Below are positions 41,501 to 49,384 of a stretch of DNA of 61,675 nucleotides, piece by piece. Source of the DNA: JAFARZ01 sp035651595 (GTDB taxonomy: Bacteria > Actinomycetota > Actinomycetes > Streptosporangiales > Streptosporangiaceae). The stretch's first letter is position 1. Each line of letters begins with the position of its first letter. The translations under genes and the position numbers were made by a program. The stretch is from contig DASRFJ010000349.1 of the NCBI GenBank assembly GCA_035651595.1, positions 1-61,675 of the forward strand, given 5' to 3'. The notes below the pieces were generated by a model. That model was not told where the DNA came from, searched no databases, and saw only the letters and a list, made by a program, of their open reading frames with translations.

Positions 41501-42240
41501 TGGCCACGTTCGTGCTCGTCCCTGGCTGGTGGCTCGGCGGGTGGGCCTGGGACGCGGTCACCCGGGAGCTGACCAAGGCCGGGCACGACGTGCATCCGGT
41601 CACGCTGCCCGGCCTCGCCGAACGGGCCGGGGAGGCGACGCCGCACACCGACCTGGACAGCTACATCGCTGACCTGCGGCGGCTGATCGAGGGCCGCGGC
41701 CTGCGCGAGGTGATCCTGGTCGGTCACAGCGGCGGGAACATGCCCGTGGCCGGTGTGGCCGCCCAGGTGCCTGACCTGGTACGACGGGTCGTCTACGTGG
41801 ACACGGGACCGATGCCGGACGGCATGTCCGCGCTCGACTTCTATCCGCCGGACGCGCAGCAGGGCATGCGCGCCCAGGTCACCGAGCAGGGTGACGGATG
41901 GCTGCTCCCGATGCGGGACTGGGACGCCGCCGCGGATCCGGTGTACCTGGCCGGGCTGACCACCGAGCACCTGACGCTGCTCGGCACCGCGGGCACGCCG
42001 CAGCCGTTCGGCCCGATCACGCAGCCGCTGAACCGCCCCGGCTCACGCGCGGTGCCCGGGACGGTGATCGCCACGACGTTCACGCCGGAGCAGGCGCGGC
42101 AGCTTGCGGCTTCGGGCAATCCGGTGTTCGCCGAGATGAGCGGCCTCGACGTGGTCCACCTGCCGACCGGGCACTGGCCCATGTTGTCCAGGCCGGCGGA
42201 CCTCGCCGCACTGCTCGATCACCAGGCGGCCGCCGCGTAA
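41497..42240 (+). CDS. Alpha/beta hydrolase
   Basis: 247 residues (246 from ATG 41500). The oxyanion region is LVPGWWLGGWAWDAV, the nucleophile elbow GHSGG (Ser within ILVGHSGGNMPV) and the catalytic His in PTGHWPMLS; the Asp is probably in TGPMPDGM or nearer the His. Similar to esterase/EstC- or salicylate-esterase-like proteins. Coupled to the DinB gene, and its end overlaps the convergent propeller gene by 22 bp. Confidence 0.87.
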   Translation: MMATFVLVPGWWLGGWAWDAVTRELTKAGHDVHPVTLPGLAERAGEATPHTDLDSYIADLRRLIEGRGLREVILVGHSGGNMPVAGVAAQVPDLVRRVVYVDTGPMPDGMSALDFYPPDAQQGMRAQVTEQGDGWLLPMRDWDAAADPVYLAGLTTEHLTLLGTAGTPQPFGPITQPLNRPGSRAVPGTVIATTFTPEQARQLAASGNPVFAEMSGLDVVHLPTGHWPMLSRPADLAALLDHQAAAA

Positions 42241-43400
42241 AGGTCGTCCGCGGAAGCGCCGGGCAGCGCGCGGAACGCGCCGTCGTCAATCCGGCCGAAC
42301 GTGAACGCCTGGGTCAGCAGGTGCCGGCCGCTCGGGTCCGCGGACAGCACCGAGCAGGTCATCGCCACCGCCTGCTGCGCGGCGTCCCGGCTGGGGAACC
42401 GGGCGCTCTGCGTCCGCAGGACGCGCACCATTCGGCCGTCGGTGGCGGACAGCTCCAGGATGCTCGCAGTGGCCGTGTTGCCCTGGCCGGTCGCGCAGGA
42501 CGATCCGACCAGATGCGTGCCGTCCCCGATGAGGATCGCGGTGCTGATCCCCCGCACCGGTGTCGAGAACAGGGTCTCCTGGAACGACTGTCCTGCTTCG
42601 GCTGATGCCGGTACGTGGATTGTCTCCACGCTCGTGATGCTCCTCGCGCCGCTGGTCGTGGTGTACCACACGGGGAACATGAGCGTCCGGCCGTCGCTCC
42701 CCCACAGCGGCACCCCGGCCGAGTACGGGTTGGCGCCGACGCTGAAACTCTGGAGCGCTCCGGTGGCCAGGTCGATCACGTCGACGCTGCTGGACGATCC
42801 CCGGCCCGGCGGGAACTCGCGGTTGAGAGACACCGCAAGCGAACCGCCATCGGGCGATAGCGCCAGGCCGGTCATCGTGTCGCCGCGATTGTCGAAGCGC
42901 ACCTTCGTCAGCCGCCCGGCCTGGCCGGACGCGGAGACCGCCAGACGGAACACGGCCACTTCCTGCACGCCAGGCAGGTCGCCCCCGGTCGATGTGGTGA
43001 TCACGAAGTGACGGTCGTCGGCGGCCGCGGCGACCCACCAGGTGGTGAGGGTGCGCGAATTGAACGCCGCGACCGGCACCAGGACCCTGCCGGTCACCCG
43101 GCCGTCGGCGGAGGCTCGCACGTAGGCGTACAGCTGGGGGCCCGTATCGGAGGCGGAGACGTAGTACCTGGGCACGGACCCGCTCGACGGCGGCGCGGGC
43201 TTGGCACCGGTGGTCAGGCTGGTCAGCAGCAGCATCACGGTGGCGACGGCGCCGAGCGCGGTGACGGCACCGGCCGGGATCAGCCAGCGGCGCCCGGCAC
43301 GACGTCGCGCGGGTGCGTGCAGCGGGCGCAGCGCCGCCTGGTCAACCTGGTCGGCGACGCGGCGCAGTTCCTCGCGCAGTCGCTGCTCGACGGCGGTCAC
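42219..43400 (-). CDS. Membrane-anchored propeller-like protein, ECF sigma partner
   Basis: 393 residues starting at GTG 43400, overlapping the sigma-factor stop (GTGA). A short cytoplasmic N-terminus (VEQRLREELRRVADQVD) precedes one membrane segment (about 50-72, IPAGAVTALGAVATVMLLLT). The large outer part has repeated PDG-type strands (LALSPDGGSLAVSL, LWGSDGRTLMF, LSADPSGRHL) of a TolB/WD40-like propeller. The arrangement matches anti-sigma or sensor proteins of SigE-like ECF factors, but no zinc anti-sigma motif is present. Confidence 0.7.
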   Translation of the reverse strand: MTAVEQRLREELRRVADQVDQAALRPLHAPARRRAGRRWLIPAGAVTALGAVATVMLLLTSLTTGAKPAPPSSGSVPRYYVSASDTGPQLYAYVRASADGRVTGRVLVPVAAFNSRTLTTWWVAAAADDRHFVITTSTGGDLPGVQEVAVFRLAVSASGQAGRLTKVRFDNRGDTMTGLALSPDGGSLAVSLNREFPPGRGSSSSVDVIDLATGALQSFSVGANPYSAGVPLWGSDGRTLMFPVWYTTTSGARSITSVETIHVPASAEAGQSFQETLFSTPVRGISTAILIGDGTHLVGSSCATGQGNTATASILELSATDGRMVRVLRTQSARFPSRDAAQQAVAMTCSVLSADPSGRHLLTQAFTFGRIDDGAFRALPGASADDLYAAAAW

Positions 43401-43954
43401 CGCGAACCCTCCTCGTCGTGTGCGTGCATGATGGCGGCCAGCGCGGCCAGGCCGCGCGAGGCGGTGGAGCGGACGGCGCCCTCGCTGATGCCCAGGGTCC
43501 CGGCGGCGTCGGCCACGCTGAGGTCGAGGTAGTACCGGAGCACGAGCACCTCGCGCTGCCGCCTGGGCAGCTCGCCGAACGCGGTGATCAGCTCCGAGCG
43601 CTGCGCGAACTGGGTTGCCGTGTCGACGTGCTGCCGTTCGGTCTGCGCGACCCGCGGCGCGTACTTGCGGGCCGTGCCCCGCCGGCGCAGCACCGAACGG
43701 CACCGGTTGAGCACCGCGGACCGCGCGTACTCAAGCCCGCTGGACCGCTGGCGCAGCGTGTGCCAGCGGCGGTGCAGCTGCTCGAACGTGTCCTGCACGA
43801 CGTCTTCGGCGGTGCCCAGATCGCCCACCATGAGCAGCGCCAGCCGTACCAGCTCCAGATGGTGCGCCCGGAAGAGCTCGGTGACGTCCGGCCCCCGACC
43901 GTGGGCCGACCCGTCCGGCGGCGTGCCGGGACTCCGGATGACATCTGCCTCCAT
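43397..43954 (-). CDS. ECF RNA polymerase sigma factor, SigE-like family
   Basis: 185 residues. Sigma region 2: VTELFRAHHLELVRLALLMV, GDLGTAEDVVQDTFEQLHRR; region 4: LPRRQREVLVLRYYLDLSVA and GTLGISEGAVRSTASRGLAA. This is the actinobacterial SigE-70 (ECF41/ECF39-like) group. Directs a specific promoter set; the coupled membrane protein is the probable regulator. Confidence 0.92.
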   Translation of the reverse strand: MEADVIRSPGTPPDGSAHGRGPDVTELFRAHHLELVRLALLMVGDLGTAEDVVQDTFEQLHRRWHTLRQRSSGLEYARSAVLNRCRSVLRRRGTARKYAPRVAQTERQHVDTATQFAQRSELITAFGELPRRQREVLVLRYYLDLSVADAAGTLGISEGAVRSTASRGLAALAAIMHAHDEEGSR

Positions 43955-43967
43955 ACTCCAGAGACGT

Positions 43968-45182
43968 CTAAGCCCCGCCGTTCGCTGCGGGCGGCCCGAT
44001 GTAGATCGCGCGGGGGCGGATCGGGGCGGTGGTGTAGGCCTCGAGCGCGTGCGCGACCCAGCCGGCCACGCGGGCCACCGCGAAGATCGCCTCCGCGGCG
44101 CCCCTGGTCATGCCCGCGACGCGCGCCAGCGTGGCGAGCGCGAAGTCGATGTTGGGCTCCGGCAGCGACTTGCGCCGCACCGAGACCAGTACTGCTTCTG
44201 CGATCGCGAGCTGCGCGGACTTCGGCGCGGCGTGCCGGATCATGCCGAGCAGGGCGATCGCGCGCGGATCGCCGGCCTTGTAGATGTAGTGCCCGAACCC
44301 GGGGACCTTCTCCCCGCGGCGCAGCAGCTCCGCGACGACGCGCGGCACGTCGGCCGGGCCGGCCGCCGCGGCGAGCATCGACTCCGCGCCGAGCGAGGAT
44401 CCGCCGTGCAGCGCGCCGCCCACCGCGCCGAGCCCGGTCGCCACGACCGCGTACGGATCGGCCCGGACCGAGGCCGCCGCCCTGGCCGCCAGCGTCGAAG
44501 CGGCCAGTTCGTGGTCGGCGAGCAGCACCAGCGCGGCCGACAGCGCGCGCAACAGCGCCGGGCTGGCGCGCCGCTGGCACAGCCGGGACCAGAGCCGAAT
44601 CGCGATCGGGGTGCCGTCGGACGGCCCCGCGGCGCCAGGCAGGCAGTCGACCAGGCCGGCGACGATCGTCCGGGCGGCCGCTACCACGGCGACCGGGTCG
44701 AGTTCGAGCCGCAGCGGGTCGGTGGCCGCCAGCGCGGGGACGATGACCTGGAAGCGCTCCAGCGGGAGGGTGCCGGCCGGCAGCGCCGCCTGCGCCGCCC
44801 GCCCCGCGGCGAGCGCGATCTCCGGTGCGCGCCAGCCGCCGGTGCTCGACCCAGTTGGCAGCTCCCCGGTCCACAGCAGCTCCGCCACGTCCTCGAAAGA
44901 CCGGGTCCTGGCCAGCTCGACGACGTCGTGCCCGCGGTAGCGGAGCCGGTCGGCGGTGATCTCGGTGATCCGCGACTCGACGATGATGTCCACGGCGCCG
45001 GCCGGCCGGCGCGGCCGCCCGCGCCGGGCCAGGCGCTCCACCTCGTCGGCGTCGAACAGGCTGGCGCGGCCGTCCGCGGCGCGGCCGCGGGTCAGCACGC
45101 CGCGGCTCACATAGGCGTACAGCGTGGCCGGCTTCACGCCGAGCCGCTCCGCGGCCTGCGCCGCCGTCAGTTCGTAGCTCAT
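43968..45182 (-). CDS. Citrate synthase with N-terminal helix-turn-helix domain
   Basis: 404 residues. Residues 1-60 are a MerR/excisionase-type HTH (LTAAQAAERLGVKPATLYAY). The rest is citrate synthase with all key residues: His224 in ADHELAAST, His259 in GALHGG, His298 in PGFGHYIY and Asp346 in NIDFALA. It should condense oxaloacetate or another 2-oxoacid with an acyl-CoA and may also bind DNA. Divergent from the homocitrate-synthase-like gene over a palindrome-rich spacer. A paralog with defects lies at 49384-50700. Confidence 0.9.
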   Translation of the reverse strand: MSYELTAAQAAERLGVKPATLYAYVSRGVLTRGRAADGRASLFDADEVERLARRGRPRRPAGAVDIIVESRITEITADRLRYRGHDVVELARTRSFEDVAELLWTGELPTGSSTGGWRAPEIALAAGRAAQAALPAGTLPLERFQVIVPALAATDPLRLELDPVAVVAAARTIVAGLVDCLPGAAGPSDGTPIAIRLWSRLCQRRASPALLRALSAALVLLADHELAASTLAARAAASVRADPYAVVATGLGAVGGALHGGSSLGAESMLAAAAGPADVPRVVAELLRRGEKVPGFGHYIYKAGDPRAIALLGMIRHAAPKSAQLAIAEAVLVSVRRKSLPEPNIDFALATLARVAGMTRGAAEAIFAVARVAGWVAHALEAYTTAPIRPRAIYIGPPAANGGA

Positions 45183-45220
45183 CGGTCCCCTGAGGACGCA
45201 CCGTTTTCGTTATGCCGATA

Positions 45221-45252
45221 TTGATTTTAATCAATGTTGACTGACGTTGATC
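45221..45252. promoter_or_regulatory. Palindrome-rich control region between the two synthase genes
   Basis: TTGATTTTAATCAA (45221-45234) overlaps ATCAATGTTGAC (45230-45241), then ACGTTGATC (45244-45252). The motif ATCAAYGTTGAC recurs before the second HTH-citrate synthase (50721-50736), pointing to a shared operator, perhaps for the HTH domains of these enzymes. Confidence 0.55.
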
Positions 45253-45272
45253 GAGATTGTCAACCTGGGAGC

Positions 45273-46499
45273 ATGGCTACGATTCACTTCCTCGACGTGA
45301 CGAACCGGGACGGGGTGCAGACAGCCCGCACGGGGCTGTCCAAGTTCGGCAAGGTCATGGTCAACTTCTACCTGGGCCGCCTGGGCGTCGCGCAGTCCGA
45401 GATCGGGTTCCCGTTCCTGTTCCACGAGGTGCCGTACGTGCGCGCGTGCGTCGCGCTGGCGGAGGCCGGCGCGTTCGGCGACCTGCGGCTCTCCGGCTGG
45501 TGCCGGGCGGTCCCCGGCGACGTCGAAGCCTCGGTGCGGCACGGGCTCAGGCACTACAACCTGTCGATCTCCACGTCGGACCAGATGATCGCGCACAAGT
45601 TTCGCGGCAAGCTGGACCGCGGCGCCATCCTCACCGAAATGACCCGGGCGGTCCGCGCCGCCGCGGCCGGCGGCGCCGAGACGATCGGCGTCAACGCGGA
45701 GGACGGCTCGCGCACCGACGACGGCTACCTCACCGAGTTCGCGCTCGCGGCGAAGGATGCCGGCGCGTCCCGCATCCGCTACTGCGACACGATCGGCGGC
45801 GATTCCCCCGGCCGGATCAGGGAGCGGTTCGCCAAGCTCGCCTCGGCCGTCGGCATCCCCATAGAGACCCATTGTCATAACGACCTAGGTATGGCCGTCG
45901 CAAATTCTGTCTCCGGGGCACGAGGTGACCTGGACGCGGGGCAGGACGCCTGGGTCAACACGTGCGTGAACGGCATCGGCGAGCGGGCCGGGAACGCGGA
46001 CCTGCTGTCCTGCATTCTGGCGTTCTCGCACGGCTTCGGCGTGGCGGACCAGGTGAGCATCGGGGACCCGATCGACCTGTCCTGGGCGCGCCGGTTCGCG
46101 CTGTGGGCATCGTATGCGTTCGGTCAGCCGCTGCCGCCGGCCTGGCCGGGTGTCGGGCGCAACGCCTTCGCCCACGAGTCGGGCATCCACGCCGACGGGG
46201 CGCTGAAGGACCGGGGCAACTACGAGCTGTACGACGACTCCGTGCTCGGACCGTTCCCGCACGACTGGGCCGCTCAGCAGGGCCGGGTCGTGCTGACCGG
46301 TGAGTACGGCGGCAAGGCCGGGTTCCGGCATGTCCTGGACGGGCTCGGCGTATCCGTGGACGACGAGGACCTGGCGTTTTCACTGGTGCAGCTGTGTGCC
46401 TCGGCCACCGGCAAACCGCTCACGGACGACGAGCTGCGGCTGATCGCGTCGTACCCGAGGGAGCTGTCGCTGCTGTACCCGGGGCTTACGGCGCCGTGA
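45273..46499 (+). CDS. Homocitrate synthase / isopropylmalate synthase-like (HMGL family)
   Basis: 408 residues. TIM-barrel motifs: FLDVTNRDGVQTAR (metal Asp and catalytic Arg), THCHNDLGMAVANS (HxH metal ligands) and AVNTCVNGIGERAGN-like WVNTCVNGIGERAGNADLL. The C-terminal HESGIHADGALKDRGNYE is typical of homocitrate synthase/NifV and related enzymes. There is no LeuA regulatory domain, so homocitrate- or re-citrate-type chemistry is more likely than leucine synthesis. ATG at 45273 behind TGGGAGC. Confidence 0.85.
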   Translation: MATIHFLDVTNRDGVQTARTGLSKFGKVMVNFYLGRLGVAQSEIGFPFLFHEVPYVRACVALAEAGAFGDLRLSGWCRAVPGDVEASVRHGLRHYNLSISTSDQMIAHKFRGKLDRGAILTEMTRAVRAAAAGGAETIGVNAEDGSRTDDGYLTEFALAAKDAGASRIRYCDTIGGDSPGRIRERFAKLASAVGIPIETHCHNDLGMAVANSVSGARGDLDAGQDAWVNTCVNGIGERAGNADLLSCILAFSHGFGVADQVSIGDPIDLSWARRFALWASYAFGQPLPPAWPGVGRNAFAHESGIHADGALKDRGNYELYDDSVLGPFPHDWAAQQGRVVLTGEYGGKAGFRHVLDGLGVSVDDEDLAFSLVQLCASATGKPLTDDELRLIASYPRELSLLYPGLTAP

Positions 46500-47253
46500 G
46501 GATGAGCGGTCCGTCGGGGGTGACCGCGACCGTGTGCTCCACGTGCACGGCGCGGCTGCCGTCGGCGGACCGTATCGTCCAGCCGTCGTCGTCGATCACG
46601 TAGCCGTCCCGGCCGCCGGCCATGAACCACGGCTCGATGGCGATCACCACGCCGGGGCGCAGGCGCAGACCCCGGCCCGCCCTGCCCTCGTTGGGCACGG
46701 AGGGGTCCTCGTGCATGGTGTGCCCCACCCCGTGACCGCCGAAGTCGGTGTTGATGCCGTAGCGCCCGCGTCGCCCGATGACGCCGATCGCGTGGGAGAT
46801 ATCGCCGATCTTCTTGCCGGGGACCGCTTGCGCGATGCCTGCCTTGAGGGCTTCCTGGGCGGTCTCGATCAGGCGGATGTCCGCCGGATGCGCCTCGCCG
46901 ACCGTGAGCGAGATCGCCGCGTCACCGGTCCACCCGTCCAGCGTGGCGCCGAAGTCGATGCTCAGCAGATCCCCGTCCGCGAGGCGGCGCGTGTCCGGGA
47001 TGCCGTGCAGTGCCTCGTCGTTCAGCGAGGCGCAGATGACCGCGGGGAACGCGACCGGGGCGAACACCGGCTTGTAGCCGAGGAACGGCGAGGTCGCGTT
47101 GTGCTCCCTCAGCACCTCGCGGGCGACCTCGTCGAGCTCCTTGAGCGTGACCCCGACCGCGGCCTGCGCCCTCGTGGCGGCCAGGGCCTGCGCGACCACC
47201 CGGCCGGCGGCGCGCATCGCCTGGATCTCCCCTGGCGTCTTGATCTCCACCAT
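46486..47253 (-). CDS. map: Methionine aminopeptidase, type I
   Basis: 255 residues, the length of a type I enzyme without N-terminal extension. Dinuclear-metal ligands are present: Asp in LSIDFGATLDGWTGDAA (two Asp), His in GHGVGHTMHEDP, Glu in IAIEPWF and Glu in VEHTVAV; the substrate His is in DEALHGIPD. Removes N-terminal Met. The ATG is very near the palindrome shared with the XRE regulator. Overlaps the synthase gene by 14 bp at the 3' end. Probably a second copy, since the essential map usually sits in the ribosomal-protein/secY region. Confidence 0.92.
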   Translation of the reverse strand: MVEIKTPGEIQAMRAAGRVVAQALAATRAQAAVGVTLKELDEVAREVLREHNATSPFLGYKPVFAPVAFPAVICASLNDEALHGIPDTRRLADGDLLSIDFGATLDGWTGDAAISLTVGEAHPADIRLIETAQEALKAGIAQAVPGKKIGDISHAIGVIGRRGRYGINTDFGGHGVGHTMHEDPSVPNEGRAGRGLRLRPGVVIAIEPWFMAGGRDGYVIDDDGWTIRSADGSRAVHVEHTVAVTPDGPLILTAP

Positions 47254-47255
47254 GG

Positions 47256-47279
47256 GATAACTATACCGGTATTATTATC
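47256..47279. promoter_or_regulatory. 24-bp palindromic operator between map and the XRE gene
   Basis: GATAA...TTATC arms flank the perfect core ATACCGGTAT (47263-47272), centred between 47267 and 47268. It starts 3 bp before the map ATG and ends 6 bp before the regulator ATG, so bound protein would block both leaderless-looking starts. The XRE protein is the obvious candidate to bind. Confidence 0.65.
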
Positions 47280-47284
47280 ACACT

Positions 47285-47554
47285 ATGGTGCGGACCCCGC
47301 TGAGCCCTCAGGAACGGATGCGCGGTGAACGGCTGGGCGCGCTGCTGCGTTCGGCGCGCGGCGCGCGGAGCATGGCCGAGATCGCCGCGTTGTCCGGCGT
47401 GCCGGTCGAGACGCTGCGCAAGATCGAGACCGGCCGGATCCCGACCCCCGCGTTCTTCACGGTGGCATCCCTGGCGTATGCGCTGGACCTCGATCTGGCC
47501 GACATCGTCGCCTACTGCGCCGGCGGCCCAAGCCCCAAGTCCGCCTCCGCCTGA
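47285..47554 (+). CDS. XRE-family HTH regulator
   Basis: 89 residues, a single lambda-repressor-like HTH (RLGALLRSARGARSMAEIAA, then SGVPVETLRKIETGRIPTPA) with a short acidic tail LDLDLADIVAYC. Divergent from map. Proteins of this size next to a peptidase or metabolic gene normally autoregulate; the palindrome between the two genes supports that. Confidence 0.88.
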   Translation: MVRTPLSPQERMRGERLGALLRSARGARSMAEIAALSGVPVETLRKIETGRIPTPAFFTVASLAYALDLDLADIVAYCAGGPSPKSASA

Positions 47555-48039
47555 CGCTTTCCGCGGTTTCCGCGGTGTGGCCTCCGGCCGGACCCCCCTC
47601 AAAGCCCGGCCGGAGGCACGTCCGCGTGGTGCCTGCCCCGCGGATCCGCCCCCGAGCAGGATCCGTCGAAAGGCGGCGAATGGGGTCGGCGGGTCGTCTG
47701 GGCGGGGACGACGACCCGCCGTGCCTCGTGGCCGGCTAGCCCGCGAGGCGTGGGCTGGGCATGCCCCGATGGTGTACAAACACACCCTAAAGGCCAAAAG
47801 GCACCAGCCCTTCATAACCGCAACGCTAGTTCACCGTATTCATATATGTCCAGGTCAGACCCATAGTAAATTTCACCGGGCGCATTTATCCCTTTATTTC
47901 CGGCATTTAGCACGGGGCGTGCCGGTGTCCTGGGCAGGTTTTTCTCGTCTCTTTCGGCATGGGAGGCGTGGCCGGGATCCTCGACTGGTCGCAATGGGCC
48001 GCTTATCGTCCAGACAAGCCCCGAAAGCGATCCGAAAAG
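47555..48039. other. Gene-free stretch with an AT-rich island
   Basis: After two GC hairpins the base composition changes sharply at 47760-47930 (TGTACAAACACACCCTAAAG..., CATATATG, TTTATCCCTTTATTTCC), unusual for this genome. Open frames here are short and unsupported. It could be a promoter area, a small RNA or foreign remnant DNA. It leads into the long repeat copy at 48040. Confidence 0.4.
47580..47617. terminator. Stable GC hairpin after the XRE gene
   Basis: GCCTCCGGCCGG and CCGGCCGGAGGC pair over 12 perfect bases around a 14-base loop, 25 bp after the stop codon. There is no T-run, so it would act as an RNA-stabilising or factor-assisted terminator. A second hairpin, GGCGGGTCGTC/GACGACCCGCC, lies at 47688-47720. 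Confidence 0.5.
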
Positions 48040-48302
48040 ATTGCGGACAGTTTCCCCCCATCCGGATCCTGCTGGCTTGTCCCCGGGACTTGCCCGGATC
48101 GCTGGGCGCCCGGTGGGTCAGCGGCAGGCTCGATCGGCGTCGGTTAACGTGGCGGATTTCCCCTTCGTGGTAACGGGACCCCCGGTCACGAGGGTCGATC
48201 TACCACAAAGGGCGAATCTTCCACGTTGCTGACGGGACCGCCGCTGCGCTCCTATCCCAGCAGCCGCACTGTGCACTCCAGGCACAGGCTGCGCGCGCAC
48301 GC
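48040..48302. repeat. Long repeat, copy D (right end missing)
   Basis: Begins with the family arm ATTGCGGACAGTTTCCCCCC and continues with interior sequence shared with the 61-kb copy: GATCCTGCTGGCTTGT, GCCCGGTGGGTC, GTTAACGTGG, TTTCCCCTT.GTGGTAACG, CACTCCAGGC.CAGGC. It contains an 82-bp imperfect hairpin at 48146-48227. The element stops near 48300, at the 3' end of the VOC gene, without the closing arm. Confidence 0.85.
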
Positions 48303-48307
48303 GCCGG

Positions 48308-48808
48308 TCAGGTGGCGGAGCCGGCGGCGGCGCCGGTGAGGCGGTCGTCGCCCCAGCGCTGTAGCGTGGCGTCCCAGTCGAGCGGGGCGGTCATCGTGCC
48401 CTTGGCGAGCTCGGCCTCCCAGTCCTCGGCCGGCACCCGCCACATCACCTCGAACTCGATGCCGCACGGGTCCTTCGCGTACAGCGACTTGGACACCCGG
48501 TGGTCGCTCTCCCCCACCAGCGCGCCGGCCTCGACAAGCCGCGCCCGGATCGCGACCAGGTCCGCGAGCGAGCCGACCTCCCAGGCCAGGTGGTAGAGGC
48601 CGACCTTGGGTGTGCCGTCCGCGGCACCGGCGCCGATCTCGAACAGGCCGAGGTCATGATCGTTCGACGAGCCCGGCGCGCGCAGGAACGCCGCTCGCCC
48701 CGGAATCTGGGTGCGCACCTCGAAGCCGAGGTTGCGGGTGTAGAACTCGACCTCACGGTCCAGGCCAGACACATACAGTACGGCGTGATTCAGGCGACGG
48801 ACGGACAT
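48308..48808 (-). CDS. VOC-family (glyoxalase/catechol-dioxygenase-like) protein
   Basis: 166 residues from ATG 48808. Two beta-alpha-beta-beta-beta units of an extradiol dioxygenase-like fold: LNHAVLYVSGLDREVEFY with the first metal His, and GLYHLAWEVGSLADLVAI with the second, then DPCGIEFEVMWRV with the Glu ligand. The three ligands H...H...E are present, so a metal-dependent enzyme is plausible. Long repeat copy D abuts its 3' end. Confidence 0.85.
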   Translation of the reverse strand: MSVRRLNHAVLYVSGLDREVEFYTRNLGFEVRTQIPGRAAFLRAPGSSNDHDLGLFEIGAGAADGTPKVGLYHLAWEVGSLADLVAIRARLVEAGALVGESDHRVSKSLYAKDPCGIEFEVMWRVPAEDWEAELAKGTMTAPLDWDATLQRWGDDRLTGAAAGSAT

Positions 48809-48845
48809 AACTCTGCCTTGCCTTTCTGGGCGGACTCTCCTATAG

Positions 48846-49384
48846 ATTCTCAACATCATCCGGACGCTGGCATTCCTGGTCGCCTGCCTGGCCGCGCTCA
48901 CCGCGTGCACGTCAGGCAAGCCAGCCCAGCATGCCACCCAGCGAGCCGTATCTTACGGTGGCGCCGTCGGGGTTCGGCCAGTTCGGCGGCGATCTGGTCG
49001 CGCCGAACGAGACCAGCGGCCGGGTGTACGCGTTCGCTCCGGACGGGCACGCGACGCTGCTCGCGGTCTCCGGCCTGCCCAGCGGCGGCGACATCGGGGT
49101 GGAGAGCGCCGGGTTCGTGCCGCCCGGGTTCACTGCCGGGTGGTCCGCCTACCTGGCCGACCGCTTCTCCGGCCGGGCGAACAAGCATCCCGGCGACGAC
49201 AGCCTGCTGCGGCTGACCGGCGCGCAGCTGACCGGCGCCGGCGTGCGGCCCGGTGACCTGCTCATGGCCGCCGAGGGTGGCGCGCTGACCATCGACGTGC
49301 GATGCGCGGCGAGCTGCACGGTCCGCCGCATCGCCGACGGCCCCGCCATCGCCCACGGCGAGGGCCACATCGCGTTCGTCCCGT
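48846..49384 (+). pseudogene. Frameshifted, truncated lipoprotein gene
   Basis: One frame (48846-48940) codes a lipoprotein signal IIRTLAFLVACLAALTACTS with lipobox LTAC but has no start codon after the TAG at 48843. A one-base shift near 48930 leads into a second frame reading PSEPYLTVAPSGFGQFGGDL and on through AIAHGEGHIAFVPLC. At about 49384 it meets the 3' end of the convergent citrate synthase gene and loses coding character. It therefore lacks a start, has a frameshift and has lost its C-terminus. The mature part looks beta-rich; the family is unknown. Confidence 0.65.
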
